NCBI RefSeq assembly: GCF_001019615.1 | Contig: NZ_JNBQ01000005.1 | Coordinates: 119,917-183,916 of the forward strand | Source: Cellulosimicrobium funkei | Lineage (GTDB): Bacteria; Actinomycetota; Actinomycetes; Actinomycetales; Cellulomonadaceae | Length of the DNA stretch: 64,000 nt | Direction: 5' to 3' | In this document: one piece after another, positions 9,033 through 17,590 of the stretch | How positions within the stretch are numbered: position 1 is the first letter of the stretch | Layout of the letters: each line of letters opens with the position of its first letter | Position numbers and translations under genes: made by a program | The notes under the pieces: model-generated | What the model was told of the DNA's origin: nothing | Databases searched by the model: none | The model's input: only the letters and a program-made list of their open reading frames with translations

Positions 9033-11192
9033 CTACGCGGCCGCGTGCACCAGGAGCCACGCGAGGAGGTAGCTGCGGGTGTTGCCGTCGTCGATGCGCT
9101 CGGCGGGCAGGCTGCGTGCGAACTTCAGGGCGGCCGCAGCGTCGTCCGGGCCGGCGAGGGCCGCGTACATGAGGAGCTGGTCGCCGAACATCACGTCCCA
9201 CGACGCCGGGTCCTCGCGCGGGCCCGCGAGCGCCTCGTCGAGGTTGGCCCGGATGCGCTCCGGGTCGCCCGCGAGGTACCCGGCGACGGGCTGCATCGGC
9301 AGCACGAGGATGCCGAGCATCGCGCTCGGTTCGGCGCTGAACCACGTGGCCCAGTCGCGCTTGCCGCCCCACACGAGCGACGTCACGGTGTGCCCGAACC
9401 CCTCGATCGCCGGGTCTTCGCGGTCGAAGTCCGTCCAGTACGCGCGCGCCGACGCCGCCTCGGCGGACAGCAGCCAGCGCGCCTGCGCCTCGAGCGTCGC
9501 GTCCCCCGACGCGCGCGCCCACAGCGCCAGCCCGTTCCACGCCGACACCGCCTCGGACGCGGACTCCTGGTTGTTCCCGTCCGCGAAGGGCGCGTACCCC
9601 GACGCCCACGAGTGGCCGGCGTAGGCGTCGAACACCCGCAGCGCCGGGAAGTCCTCGCCGCCCGCACCGGACGCGACGTCCGCCGCGAGCAGGTCGAGCA
9701 CGGGAGCGAGGTCGGCCGCGAGCGCCGGGTCGTCGGCCGCCACCACGCCCGCGGCGTAGAGGAAGTACCCGTAGTGGAAGTGGTGGTCGTTGAGCTCGTC
9801 CGACCCGAACGACGGCGTCCTCCCGACGACGCTGCGCACCTCGGGGTCGTCGACGAAGCAGCGCGCGTCGCGCTCCGCGCAGCCGGAGGGCTCGGCCCAC
9901 TCGCGCAGCGCGGCGGCGAGGTCGTCGCGCAGCGGCGCCGCGACGTCGTCGAGACCGAGCTGCTCGGCGAGCGCGAGCAGGTTCGCGTCGCGCGCGAGGG
10001 CCTTGCCCCCGAAGTACGTGTCCGACGGGCGCGGCTCGAGCGCAGAGGCGTCGGCGCGCACCTGCTCGGCGAGCTCGGTCTTCTCGTCCTCGCCCAGCGC
10101 GGTCACGTCGAGCGTCCCGGCGGGTTCGACGGCGGGGCTCGTCCACGCGAGCGTGCTCGCCGTGCACACGTCGACCGTCCCGCGCACGGTCGCGTAGGTG
10201 CCGAGGCCGCACGTCGCGCCCTCGCTCTCGCGCTGGTGCGGCAGCCGCACGACGACGGTCGCCGCGCCGGAAGGGTCGTCTCCCGTCTCGTACGTGATCG
10301 CCGTGGTGACGGCGTCGTCCGCCACGCCGTAGGCGAGCGTCGTGCCCGTCACGGGGTGCGCGGCCGCCTCGGCGAGCGTCGCGACCGCGCCGTCCGGGGC
10401 GTCGTCGGGCACGGGGAACCAGGCGACGGAGTCTCCCTCCGCCAGGTCGAGCGACCGGCCGCCTCCCGACAGCGCGTCGCCCGACCCGACGAGCACGAAC
10501 TCGCGCCCGCCGGCCTCGGCGCTCACGAGCCCGCCCGTCTCGGCGAAGGCGACCGTGAGCTCCGCCGTCTGGTCCGTCGCCGCGGTGTACCGCAGCACGG
10601 GCGACCCCTCGACGAGGGTCACCGCCCCCAGGACGGAGCCTGCGCCGTCGAGCAGGTCGAGCGTGACGGACGCGGTGTCGTAGGCGGTGACCACGACCGA
10701 CGACGCCCCGACGTCCACACCGACCTGCGGCACGAACGGCCCGAGGATCGACTGCTCGGTGACCTGGACGTCGGGCAGGCCGAACGCGAAGCCGCCGTCG
10801 GTCGCGCCGAACGCGAGCGGCACGGGGAACACCGGCAAGGGCTCGGCGCCGAACACGAGTCCGGAGAACCATCGGTTCGTCGGGGGGACGAGCCCGTCGG
10901 CAAGCCGCGCGGCGGGCATCGGGGCGAGCGACTCCTGCGGCAGGATCGACGGGTCGACGTCGGGCACGGTTCCGGTCAGGTCCGCGGCGGGATGCCCGAC
11001 GGCGACACCCGCCCCGGGCGGGCCCGTCGCCCCCGGTGAGGTGTCCGGCTCGAACAGCCCGCACCCCGCGGCAAGAGCTACCGACGCGAGCACCGCCGCG
11101 ACCACCCGGCCCCGAGATCGGCCCGAGCGTCCCAGATCGACCCTCGGGAGGTCGACCTCGCGACGCTCGGGTCGACCTCGGCGGGGCGTCAC
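9033..11192 (-). CDS. GH81 endo-beta-1,3-glucanase lipoprotein
   Basis: 719 residues from a GTG overlapping the upstream stop (GTGA). A basic N-terminus, a hydrophobic stretch and the lipobox LAAGC predict a membrane-anchored lipoprotein. The body matches glycoside hydrolase family 81: NRWFSGLVFG near the start, DHHFHYGYFLYAA near residue 470, and ADGNNQESASEA with paired Glu near residue 540. GH81 enzymes cleave beta-1,3-glucans such as laminarin and curdlan with inversion. Being the last gene of a synthase operon, it more likely trims or releases nascent polymer, as BcsZ does in cellulose operons, than digests food. That last point is inference. Confidence 0.9.
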   Translation of the reverse strand: MTPRRGRPERREVDLPRVDLGRSGRSRGRVVAAVLASVALAAGCGLFEPDTSPGATGPPGAGVAVGHPAADLTGTVPDVDPSILPQESLAPMPAARLADGLVPPTNRWFSGLVFGAEPLPVFPVPLAFGATDGGFAFGLPDVQVTEQSILGPFVPQVGVDVGASSVVVTAYDTASVTLDLLDGAGSVLGAVTLVEGSPVLRYTAATDQTAELTVAFAETGGLVSAEAGGREFVLVGSGDALSGGGRSLDLAEGDSVAWFPVPDDAPDGAVATLAEAAAHPVTGTTLAYGVADDAVTTAITYETGDDPSGAATVVVRLPHQRESEGATCGLGTYATVRGTVDVCTASTLAWTSPAVEPAGTLDVTALGEDEKTELAEQVRADASALEPRPSDTYFGGKALARDANLLALAEQLGLDDVAAPLRDDLAAALREWAEPSGCAERDARCFVDDPEVRSVVGRTPSFGSDELNDHHFHYGYFLYAAGVVAADDPALAADLAPVLDLLAADVASGAGGEDFPALRVFDAYAGHSWASGYAPFADGNNQESASEAVSAWNGLALWARASGDATLEAQARWLLSAEAASARAYWTDFDREDPAIEGFGHTVTSLVWGGKRDWATWFSAEPSAMLGILVLPMQPVAGYLAGDPERIRANLDEALAGPREDPASWDVMFGDQLLMYAALAGPDDAAAALKFARSLPAERIDDGNTRSYLLAWLLVHAAA

Positions 11193-11920
11193 AGCCCCAC
11201 CTTCCGCAGGAACTCGCCGAACGACTCGTCGACCCCGGCGAGCGGGCCGTCGTCGTGCAGCTCGATGCTCGCCGTGACCGGCGTGCCCGACGCGACGAGG
11301 CCGTGCTCGGCCCCGCGCACGAGCGCGTCGCTCGTCACCTCGATCGTGGCCTCCGCCTGGTTGGCGGCGTTCTGCACCGCGACCGACGCGACCTCGCCCG
11401 CGACCTCCGCCTGGTTCGGGAGGACCACCGTGACCTCCGCGCCCTGGCGGACGCGTGCGAAGTCGCTCGGGTCGAGCGTCAGGCGGGCGTCGACGAACAG
11501 CGACCCCTCCCGCTCGAGCGACGCGACGACCTCTCCCGCCTGGACGAACCCGCCCTCGCGGGCCGCGACGTGGGTGACGACGGCGTCGTAGGGCGCGACG
11601 AGCGTGATCGTCCCGTCGGGCGCCACCTGGTACGCGGACGTGTCCGCGCTGACGAGCCCGAGCGCGATGTCGTGCTGGAGCGTCAGGCTGCTCACGGTGA
11701 ACAACGGGTCGCCCGCGGCGACCTCGTCCCCCTCGGCCACCTCGGCCGCGGTGACGGTGCCCGCGTAGTCGCTGCCGACGTCGAGCACCTCCGCCCGGAT
11801 GGTGGCCGTCGTGCTCGTCGCCTGCCCGAGGCGCCGGTTCATCACGAGCGTGAGCGCGGCGCACACGAGCACCACCACGAGCAGCCCGCCCACGAGGCGG
11901 AACCGGTTCGACCAGGTCAT
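11189..11920 (-). CDS. HlyD-like periplasmic adaptor of the GT2 operon
   Basis: 243 residues: one N-terminal membrane helix (about 7-27), then a biotinyl-lipoyl-like hairpin domain (YAGTVTAAEVAEGDEVAAGD ... APYDAVVTHVAAREGGFVQAGEVVASL) and a beta-barrel segment. This is the membrane-fusion layout of HlyD/EmrA adaptors without the long coiled coil. ATG overlaps the synthase stop (ATGA) and its own stop overlaps the glucanase GTG, so all three are coupled. Likely role: extracytoplasmic partner of the synthase during polymer export (inference from gene order). Confidence 0.82.
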   Translation of the reverse strand: MTWSNRFRLVGGLLVVVLVCAALTLVMNRRLGQATSTTATIRAEVLDVGSDYAGTVTAAEVAEGDEVAAGDPLFTVSSLTLQHDIALGLVSADTSAYQVAPDGTITLVAPYDAVVTHVAAREGGFVQAGEVVASLEREGSLFVDARLTLDPSDFARVRQGAEVTVVLPNQAEVAGEVASVAVQNAANQAEATIEVTSDALVRGAEHGLVASGTPVTASIELHDDGPLAGVDESFGEFLRKVGL

Positions 11921-13746
11921 GCGACGCCTCCGACAGGTCCGGACGTAACCCCACCACGGCGCGCCCGCCGCCTCCCGGCCCGCGTCCCGACGCCGACCGT
12001 CACCTCGACGCCGAGGCGCTCCGACAGCGCCTCGTCGACGACGGCCGCGGCCGCCCCTCCTCGCCGCCGGACCGAGCGCGCCGCGCGCCGGGCAGACTGC
12101 GACTCCCGGAGGGCCGTCACGACGAAGGCCCCGAGGATCAGCGTGTTGGTGACGTTCCACGCGAGCGCGAGGCTCGGCATCGGGTCGCCCCACTCCTTCC
12201 AGACCCCGACCACCGACGTCACGAGCAGGAACGCGAAGAACAGCACCTGCGGGATCATGTAGTTGAACGGCGAGGAGACCTTTCCCTTGCTCCCGGTCAC
12301 GTGCCACGCCTGCTCCTTGCCCGTCAGCGCGTTCCACAGAGCCTTGGTGTAGATCGGGAACGACACGGACGCGAGCATGAGCACCTCCCACCGGAACGAC
12401 CCGAGCGTGAAGAACGCGATGGCGATCTGGAGGACGTAGAACCCGGCGTAGTAGAGCAGCCACGTGCCCCACGAGATGGTGAGGTTCATGGGCGTGAGGT
12501 CGAGGTAGATCTGGAGCGGCGGCACGAGCAGCAGCACGAGCGGCGCGATGCCCGCGAGGTAGTGCGTCGCGGTGACGGTGTACTGGAGCCGCTGGTCGAG
12601 TGTGAGGGAGCGGCGCGGGCTGAGCGGGTTGTGCTGGAGCAGGATCTCGAACCCGCCGGTCGCCCAGCGCAGCTGCTGCTTGGTGTACGCCTCGACGGTC
12701 TCGGGGGTGTCGCCGACGGCGAGCGTCGTGGGGATGTAGATCGTGCGCCACCCGCGCTCGTGGAGCATGAGCGACGTCCACACGTCCTCGGACTTGGAGT
12801 CGGTGTGCATGCCGCCGATGTCGTCGATCGCGGCACGGCGGAAGATGACGTTGGTGCCGACGCAGAACGCGGCGTTGAAGCGGTTCCGGCCGGGCTGCAC
12901 GAACCGGTAGAAGACGGCCTGCATGTACCCGGCGCCGCGCGAGATGAGGTTGTCGAGGTTCCCGTACGTCTGGGGCGTCTGGACGAACGCGACGTCGTCC
13001 TTGACGAAGAACGGCACGGTCTCCACGAGGAGCTCCGGCCTCGCGACGAAGTCGGCGTCGAGGATGACGAAGAAGTCGCCCTTGGCGATGGCGAGCGCGT
13101 GGTTGACGTTGCCGGCCTTCGCGCCGTTGCTCGACAGGCGCCGCACGTAGCGTGCGCCGAGCTGGGCGGCGAGGTCGCGCACGTCGTCGGACCGTCCGTC
13201 GTCGAGCACCCACGTGCGGTGCGTGCCGCGCAGCGCGACGGCGGCGCGGACCGTGCGCGCGATGGTGTCGAGGTCCTCGCCGTAGGTGGTGATGAGGACG
13301 TCGACGGCGACGGGGCGGTCGTGGAGATAGAGGTTCCAGCGCGTCGGGTCGTCCTCGGCGCCGTCCCGGATGATCTCGGGGACGTCGAACAGGCGGTCCT
13401 TGGCGTGGTGGAACGAGAACCCGCGCGGGTCGTGCCCGCTCGACAGCACGGTCCACATCGCCAGCAGCGCCTGGGCGACGAGCACCGTCTCGGCCGTGAT
13501 GACCATGACGTACGGCAGCGCGTCGCCGCGGTTCGCGGGGTTGAGCAGGAACACCGCGTACGCGACGACGCCGAGCGTCGCGAGCAGCATGATCATGACG
13601 AGCGACGGCGAGCGCGCGGCGGAGTTCTCGTCGCGCGGCGGGCCGGTCGGACGGTCGGCGTCGGCCCGCGGGCCGAACGGGGCGGGCCGCACGTGCTGCG
13701 TGCGGCGCGGGGTGACGACCAGGCGGTCGAACTCGGAGACGGCCAT
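11917..13746 (-). CDS. Processive family 2 glycosyltransferase, cellulose/curdlan synthase-like
   Basis: 609 residues. Two N-terminal membrane helices (about 48-100), a cytoplasmic GT2 domain and four or more C-terminal helices. The processive-synthase signature is complete: DDG at 182-184, DAD at 230-232, SED at 319-321 and QQLRW (QxxRW) at 357-361. GAGGA precedes the ATG by about seven bases. I see no PilZ domain (RxxxR with D/NxSxxG) at the C-terminus, unlike BcsA. Such enzymes polymerise UDP-sugars and extrude the chain. The coupled GH81 glucanase suggests the product is a beta-1,3-glucan, as with CrdS, but cellulose or another polymer is possible. Confidence 0.88.
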   Translation of the reverse strand: MAVSEFDRLVVTPRRTQHVRPAPFGPRADADRPTGPPRDENSAARSPSLVMIMLLATLGVVAYAVFLLNPANRGDALPYVMVITAETVLVAQALLAMWTVLSSGHDPRGFSFHHAKDRLFDVPEIIRDGAEDDPTRWNLYLHDRPVAVDVLITTYGEDLDTIARTVRAAVALRGTHRTWVLDDGRSDDVRDLAAQLGARYVRRLSSNGAKAGNVNHALAIAKGDFFVILDADFVARPELLVETVPFFVKDDVAFVQTPQTYGNLDNLISRGAGYMQAVFYRFVQPGRNRFNAAFCVGTNVIFRRAAIDDIGGMHTDSKSEDVWTSLMLHERGWRTIYIPTTLAVGDTPETVEAYTKQQLRWATGGFEILLQHNPLSPRRSLTLDQRLQYTVTATHYLAGIAPLVLLLVPPLQIYLDLTPMNLTISWGTWLLYYAGFYVLQIAIAFFTLGSFRWEVLMLASVSFPIYTKALWNALTGKEQAWHVTGSKGKVSSPFNYMIPQVLFFAFLLVTSVVGVWKEWGDPMPSLALAWNVTNTLILGAFVVTALRESQSARRAARSVRRRGGAAAAVVDEALSERLGVEVTVGVGTRAGRRRARRGGVTSGPVGGVA

Positions 13747-14415
13747 CGCGGGTCCTCGGCTCTCGACAGGTCCCGTGCGGGGACCTCGCGGGTCGGGAAT
13801 CGGACGTGAGGTCGGCGAGCGGATGCCCGCCGGCTTCCTGAGCCCGGGTGCGGCGACGTCGTCGGCGTCGTGAGTGCGTGCGCGGCGGTGCTGTCGAGCC
13901 CCCTGCCGGTGCCCTCGTGCGGAGAGACCCGGAGACGGGTCGAGGTGGCCCGCCGGGAGCGGGCCACCTCGTCGTCTGCGCCGAAGGTAGCGGTACGAGG
14001 CGGCCGTGTCACGGGTCGCGCGAGCGGTGACCGCCACGATGTCGGCGCACGACGGCGAATGTGAACGGAACGGTCGGGACCCGGCGCTGCACCGTCCTCG
14101 CGGCCCGGATCGTTGGCGCGGCGCCGCTCCCGTCCCCGCCCGACGCCGTCCCGCCCCACGCGGTGAGCGCTCACCCGAGCGGTGGCTCGCACGACCCGGA
14201 AACGCGCCGTTCACGGGCGGAAACGGAGAATTCACGGCGCCGACGCGCCGCACGTCCGACGGGTGGACGCCCCGGAGGGCGAGCCGGCCGTCCACAAGGA
14301 TCGCGCCGTCGCGCACCGAGGGACGGTCACCGCCACCGCACCGGGAGGGTGTAACGCACCGGCGAGCACCGGACATGAGACGGTCGTCCACGTCACCCGG
14401 TCGAGAGGACCCCGG
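13747..14415. other. 669-bp divergent intergenic region between GT2 operon and sigma factor
   Basis: Contains no frame with convincing coding character. It must hold the promoters of the minus-strand glucan operon and the plus-strand sigma gene. A strong hairpin sits at 13941-13971, 195 bp upstream of the synthase. GGAAACG-like and AATTC-containing lower-GC patches near 14195-14235 could be promoter elements, but no confident -35/-10 pair was identified. No riboswitch class was recognised. Confidence 0.5.
13941..13971. terminator. Perfect 13-bp hairpin within the divergent region
   Basis: Arms CGAGGTGGCCCGC and GCGGGCCACCTCG around a 5-nt loop, perfectly paired. No gene ends nearby, so it is not an ordinary terminator. 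It could end a short leader or small RNA, or be part of a structured 5' leader of the synthase operon. No T-tract on either strand. Confidence 0.5.
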
Positions 14416-15069
14416 ATGCCCGCCCCTGACCGCCCGCCCGAGCGGACCCCGTCGGCCCCACCGCCGGACGAGGACCGCGCGGCTCGGTTCACGGCCCTGT
14501 TCGAGGCCACGCACCGTCCCCTGCTCGCCTACGCGGTGCGACGCGTGGCCGACCCGTCCGACGCCGCTGACGTCGTCGCCGAGGCGTTCCTCGTCGCCTG
14601 GCGACGCCTCGACGACGTCCCCGTCGGGGACGACGCGCGACCGTGGATGTTCGGCGTCGCACGCCGTGTCCTGGCCAACCTCCACCGGGGCGCGCGGCGC
14701 CGTCTCGCCCTCGCCGACAGGCTCCGCGCCGAGGTCGCGGAAGCGGTCCCGCCTCCGACCGGCGAGGTGAGCGACGTCGAGCGTGCGCTCGCGCGGCTCG
14801 GCCCCGACGACCAGGAGCTGCTGCGCCTGGTCGCGTGGGAGGAGCTCGCGCGCGACGAGATCGCCCTGGTGCTCGGCATCTCGCGGGCCGCGGTCCGGGT
14901 GCGCCTGCACCGGGCGCGCCGGCGGCTGGCCGAGCAGCTCGACGGGCTCGTGGCGCCCGGCGCACCCGGCGCACCGGCGTCAGCACCGCAGAGGAAACGG
15001 GACGACCCGACCGGACACGTGGTCACCGGGTGGGGACGGCCCCGCCCCGGAACCGAGGAGGCACGATGA
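14416..15069 (+). CDS. ECF-type RNA polymerase sigma factor
   Basis: 217 residues with sigma region 2 (about 21-85: FTALFEATHRPLLAYAVRRV, DAADVVAEAFLVAWRRLDD, ARPWMFGVARRVL) and region 4 (about 118-170: LARLGPDDQELLRLVAWEEL, IALVLGISRAAVRVRLHRAR), lacking region 3 as in group 4 sigma factors. GAGAGGAC lies just before the ATG. Its stop overlaps the next gene's ATG, the usual pairing of a sigma factor with a controlling membrane protein. The stimulus is unknown. Confidence 0.92.
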   Translation: MPAPDRPPERTPSAPPPDEDRAARFTALFEATHRPLLAYAVRRVADPSDAADVVAEAFLVAWRRLDDVPVGDDARPWMFGVARRVLANLHRGARRRLALADRLRAEVAEAVPPPTGEVSDVERALARLGPDDQELLRLVAWEELARDEIALVLGISRAAVRVRLHRARRRLAEQLDGLVAPGAPGAPASAPQRKRDDPTGHVVTGWGRPRPGTEEAR

Positions 15070-16055
15070 CGGACCCGATGATGCAGCTGCGCAGCGTGGA
15101 CCCGGCCCGCCGTGCGGGTCTCGGTGCCGTGGACGAGGCGGCGTTCGCCGCCCTGCGGGAGGAGATCCTCATGACCACCACGCTCGACCCCACGAACGCG
15201 GCCCCCGCCGCTCCGCCGTCGCGTCGGCGACGGCTCGGACGCCGTGGCGCGGTCGCGCTCGGCCTGGCGACGGTGCTCGCGGGCGGGGGCGTCGCGTACG
15301 CAGCGATCCAGGCGTTCCGCGGCTCGTCGGGTGAGGGCGTCACCTGCGTGACCGCCTGGAGCCCCGACGTCGCCGAAGGCCTGGACGTCGACGCGGCCGG
15401 ACCGTGGCTCACCGGCGACCCGTACGCGGACTGCACCACGCTCCTCGCGGAGCAGGGCCTGCCGCCGATCGAGGACGCCGTGGCCTTCGCCTGGGACGGC
15501 CAGACGTACGTCGCCCCGGCCGACCAGGTGCCCGACGGCGTCGAGCGGCTCGAGGGCCGCTCGGCGGTGGACCCCGCCGTGGTCGAGCTGCAGCAGAGCG
15601 TGACCGACCGGGTCGACGGCGGGGCGAGCACGTGCCGCACCGTCGCCGAGGGTGTCGCCTGGGCCGAGGACGAGCTCGACCGGCTCGGCCTGGACGACTG
15701 GTCCGTCGGCGAGCACGACGCGCTGCCCGAGGGTGCCGACGGGACGCCGGTGTGCGCGTTCGCGACCGTCGACGTCGGCGGGCGCGCGGTCGTCGTCGGC
15801 GCCTCAGGCAGCTCCGACGGGATCCTCGAGGACCCGGTGGTCGCCGCGATCGTGTCCGCGCTGAAGAGCGGGATCACGGACGGGTGCGTCTCCCTCGGCG
15901 AGGCCCGGGCGATCGCCGACGAGGCCCTCACCTCGGTCGACGGCCCGTTCCCGACGACGAGCGTCCCGGACGAGAGCGCCGCGTGCGCCCGCGTGGACCT
16001 CTTCGTCGGCGGGAACGTCCAGGTGACCGTCTACGGACCGTCTTCCGTCGGCTAA
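15066..16055 (+). CDS. Single-pass membrane protein paired with the sigma factor, possible anti-sigma factor
   Basis: 329 residues: about 58 cytoplasmic residues, one membrane helix (61-80) and a roughly 250-residue exported domain with scattered cysteines (CVTAW, DCTTLL, TCRTVAEG, VCAFATV, GCVSLGE, ACARVD). The topology and coupling to the sigma gene suggest an anti-sigma or signal-sensing role, but I do not see a canonical zinc anti-sigma motif (HxxxCxxC) in the cytoplasmic part. The first cytoplasmic residues (MTDPMMQLRSVDPARR) recur in sigma-linked actinobacterial membrane proteins. Confidence 0.7.
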   Translation: MTDPMMQLRSVDPARRAGLGAVDEAAFAALREEILMTTTLDPTNAAPAAPPSRRRRLGRRGAVALGLATVLAGGGVAYAAIQAFRGSSGEGVTCVTAWSPDVAEGLDVDAAGPWLTGDPYADCTTLLAEQGLPPIEDAVAFAWDGQTYVAPADQVPDGVERLEGRSAVDPAVVELQQSVTDRVDGGASTCRTVAEGVAWAEDELDRLGLDDWSVGEHDALPEGADGTPVCAFATVDVGGRAVVVGASGSSDGILEDPVVAAIVSALKSGITDGCVSLGEARAIADEALTSVDGPFPTTSVPDESAACARVDLFVGGNVQVTVYGPSSVG

Positions 16056-16107
16056 CGGTCGGTTGACGGTCGGCTGACGGTCGGCTGACGGTCGGCTGAC
16101 GGTCGGC
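16047..16107. repeat. Five tandem 11-bp repeats over a stop codon
   Basis: Units of GTCGGYTRACG repeated five times with a partial sixth. The first unit contains the TAA stop of the preceding membrane-protein gene. Because 11 is not a multiple of 3, the later TGA copies provide stops in all three frames. Confidence 0.85.
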
Positions 16108-16130
16108 ACCGTGCCCGCCAGACCGGCCCG

Positions 16131-16165
16131 CCCGCGTCGCGACGATCCGCTCGTCGCGACGCGGG
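16131..16165. terminator. Bidirectional hairpin terminator
   Basis: Perfect 15-bp stem (CCCGCGTCGCGACGA against TCGTCGCGACGCGGG) with a 5-nt loop, followed by TT on the plus strand. Sits between the converging sigma operon and the LLM oxidoreductase, so it can terminate both. Confidence 0.75.
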
Positions 16166-16186
16166 TTCGGGCGTCGGACTGAGCCG

Positions 16187-17119
16187 TCAGGGCAGCTGCG
16201 GCACGACCTCGGACGCGATGAGGTCGAGGTGGTCGAGGTCGTGCAGGTCGAGCACCTGGAGGTAGAAGCGCGTCGCGCCCTGCTCGGCCGCGGCGGCGAC
16301 CTTGTCCGCGACCTCGCTCACCGTGCCCGCCAGGCCGTTGCGGCGCACCTCGTCGGGCTCGCGACCGATCGCGTCGGCCCGACGGCGGAACTCCGCCTCG
16401 TCCTTGCCGACCGCGACGACGAACGCGGCCGAGTACACGAGCGAGTCGGGGTCGCGGTCGGCGTCGAGGCACGCGGCGCGCACGTTCTCGAACCGCTCCG
16501 GCAGCACGCCCGGGTCGGGGAACGCGGCGTTGAACTCGCTCGCGTACCGGGCCGCGAGCGCCGGCGTGCGCCGCGGCCCGTGGCCGCCGACGATCACGGG
16601 GACCCGCTCCTGCGCCGGCTTGGGCAGGGCCGGGGAGTCCGTGAGCGTGTAGTGCTCGCCGCTGAACGAGAACGTCTCGCCGACGGGCGTCTCCCACAGT
16701 CCCGTGATCACCGCGAGCTGCTCCTCGAGGATCCCGAACCGCTTCTCCGGGAACGGGATGCCGTACGCCTCGTGCTCGCGCGCGAACCAGCCGGCGCCGA
16801 GCCCGAGCTCCACACGACCGCCCGACATCTGGTCGACCTGCGCGACCTGGATCGCCAGCACGCCCGGGTGCCGGAACGTCGCCGACGACACGAGCGTGCC
16901 GAGCCGGATGCGGCTCGTCTCGCGGGCCAGGCCCGCGAGCGTCGTCCACGCGTCGGTCGGGCCGGGCAGGCCGTCGCCGTCGCCCATGACGAGGTAGTGG
17001 TCGGAGCGGAAGAAGGCGTCGAAACCGAGGTCCTCGGTCGCCTTCGCGACAGCGAGGAGGTCGTCGTAGGACGCGCCCTGCTGGGGCTCGGTGAAGATGC
17101 GCAGGTCGATCTGGGTCAT
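16187..17119 (-). CDS. LLM class F420-dependent oxidoreductase
   Basis: 310 residues in the luciferase-like monooxygenase TIM-barrel fold: LRIFTEPQQGASYDDLLAVA, FFRSDHYLVMG, RIRLGTLVSSATFRHPGVLA, GRVELGLGAGWFAREHEAYG, PVIVGGHGPRRT. These are the cofactor and substrate-loop signatures of the F420-dependent subgroup. The substrate is unknown. The start at MTQIDLRIF is preferred over an upstream ATG six codons earlier because the family begins there. Confidence 0.88.
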   Translation of the reverse strand: MTQIDLRIFTEPQQGASYDDLLAVAKATEDLGFDAFFRSDHYLVMGDGDGLPGPTDAWTTLAGLARETSRIRLGTLVSSATFRHPGVLAIQVAQVDQMSGGRVELGLGAGWFAREHEAYGIPFPEKRFGILEEQLAVITGLWETPVGETFSFSGEHYTLTDSPALPKPAQERVPVIVGGHGPRRTPALAARYASEFNAAFPDPGVLPERFENVRAACLDADRDPDSLVYSAAFVVAVGKDEAEFRRRADAIGREPDEVRRNGLAGTVSEVADKVAAAAEQGATRFYLQVLDLHDLDHLDLIASEVVPQLP

Positions 17120-17180
17120 GCCGTCACCCTGCCACACGGGCCCGCTTGCCTCCGCCCGCGGGAAACCCCGATCCGCGAGA

Positions 17181-17239
17181 TAGAACGTCCGGTCGCGAGG
17201 TAGAAACCCGCGTGCCCTACCTCGAGACCGGACGTTCTA
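17181..17239. repeat. 23-bp inverted repeat, candidate terminator or dispersed repeat
   Basis: Arms at 17181-17203 and 17217-17239 pair at 22 of 23 positions around a 13-nt loop. The arm begins TAGAACGTCCGGTC and ends GCGAGGTAG. It lies downstream of the Dabb gene on the minus strand. The decamer GCGAGGTAGA also occurs twice near 54.8 kb. Confidence 0.7.
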
Positions 17240-17267
17240 CTTCGGCGGGGATGCCGAGGTGGTGCCG

Positions 17268-17567
17268 TCAGTCCGTCAAGGAGACGAGGTCGAGCTCCTG
17301 GAACTCCGCGACCTCGGGGACCCAGCGGTCGGCGACGAAGCCGCGGTGGTCCGGGTGGGCGTCGTACGCGGCGTACGCGGCGTCGTCGTCGAATACCATG
17401 GAGAACTGGAACGTCAGCGGGCTCTTGGCGCTCACCTGGCGCGAGACCGTGAAGTCCCGCACCCCCGGGATCGCGGTGAGCGTGCGACGCGCGGTGCCGA
17501 GGAACTCGGCCTCCTCGGCGCTGCCGGAGGGGTGGACGAGGCGGAAGGCGACGGTGTGCTGGATCAC
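17268..17567 (-). CDS. Dabb family (stress-responsive A/B barrel) protein
   Basis: 99 residues from GTG, the usual size of the ferredoxin-like Dabb dimer: IQHTVAFRLV, LTAIPGVRDFTVSRQV, FQFSMVFDDDAAYAAYDAHPDH, FVADRWVPEVAEF. Members bind or transform diverse small aromatics or are stress-induced; no function can be assigned. Divergent from the next LLM gene with only a 23-bp gap, so the promoters overlap. Confidence 0.88.
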   Translation of the reverse strand: MIQHTVAFRLVHPSGSAEEAEFLGTARRTLTAIPGVRDFTVSRQVSAKSPLTFQFSMVFDDDAAYAAYDAHPDHRGFVADRWVPEVAEFQELDLVSLTD

Positions 17568-17590
17568 TCCCCCACCCTAGGCTGGCGACC

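Noticed and set aside
11917..12060. C-terminal PilZ (c-di-GMP) domain on the GT2
   Set aside because: The tail is basic, but the D/NxSxxG part of the motif is missing and the segment is too short for a PilZ barrel.
13747..14415. Possible c-di-GMP or c-di-AMP riboswitch before the glucan operon
   Set aside because: None of the conserved core strings of the GEMM or ydaO classes could be found on the minus strand.
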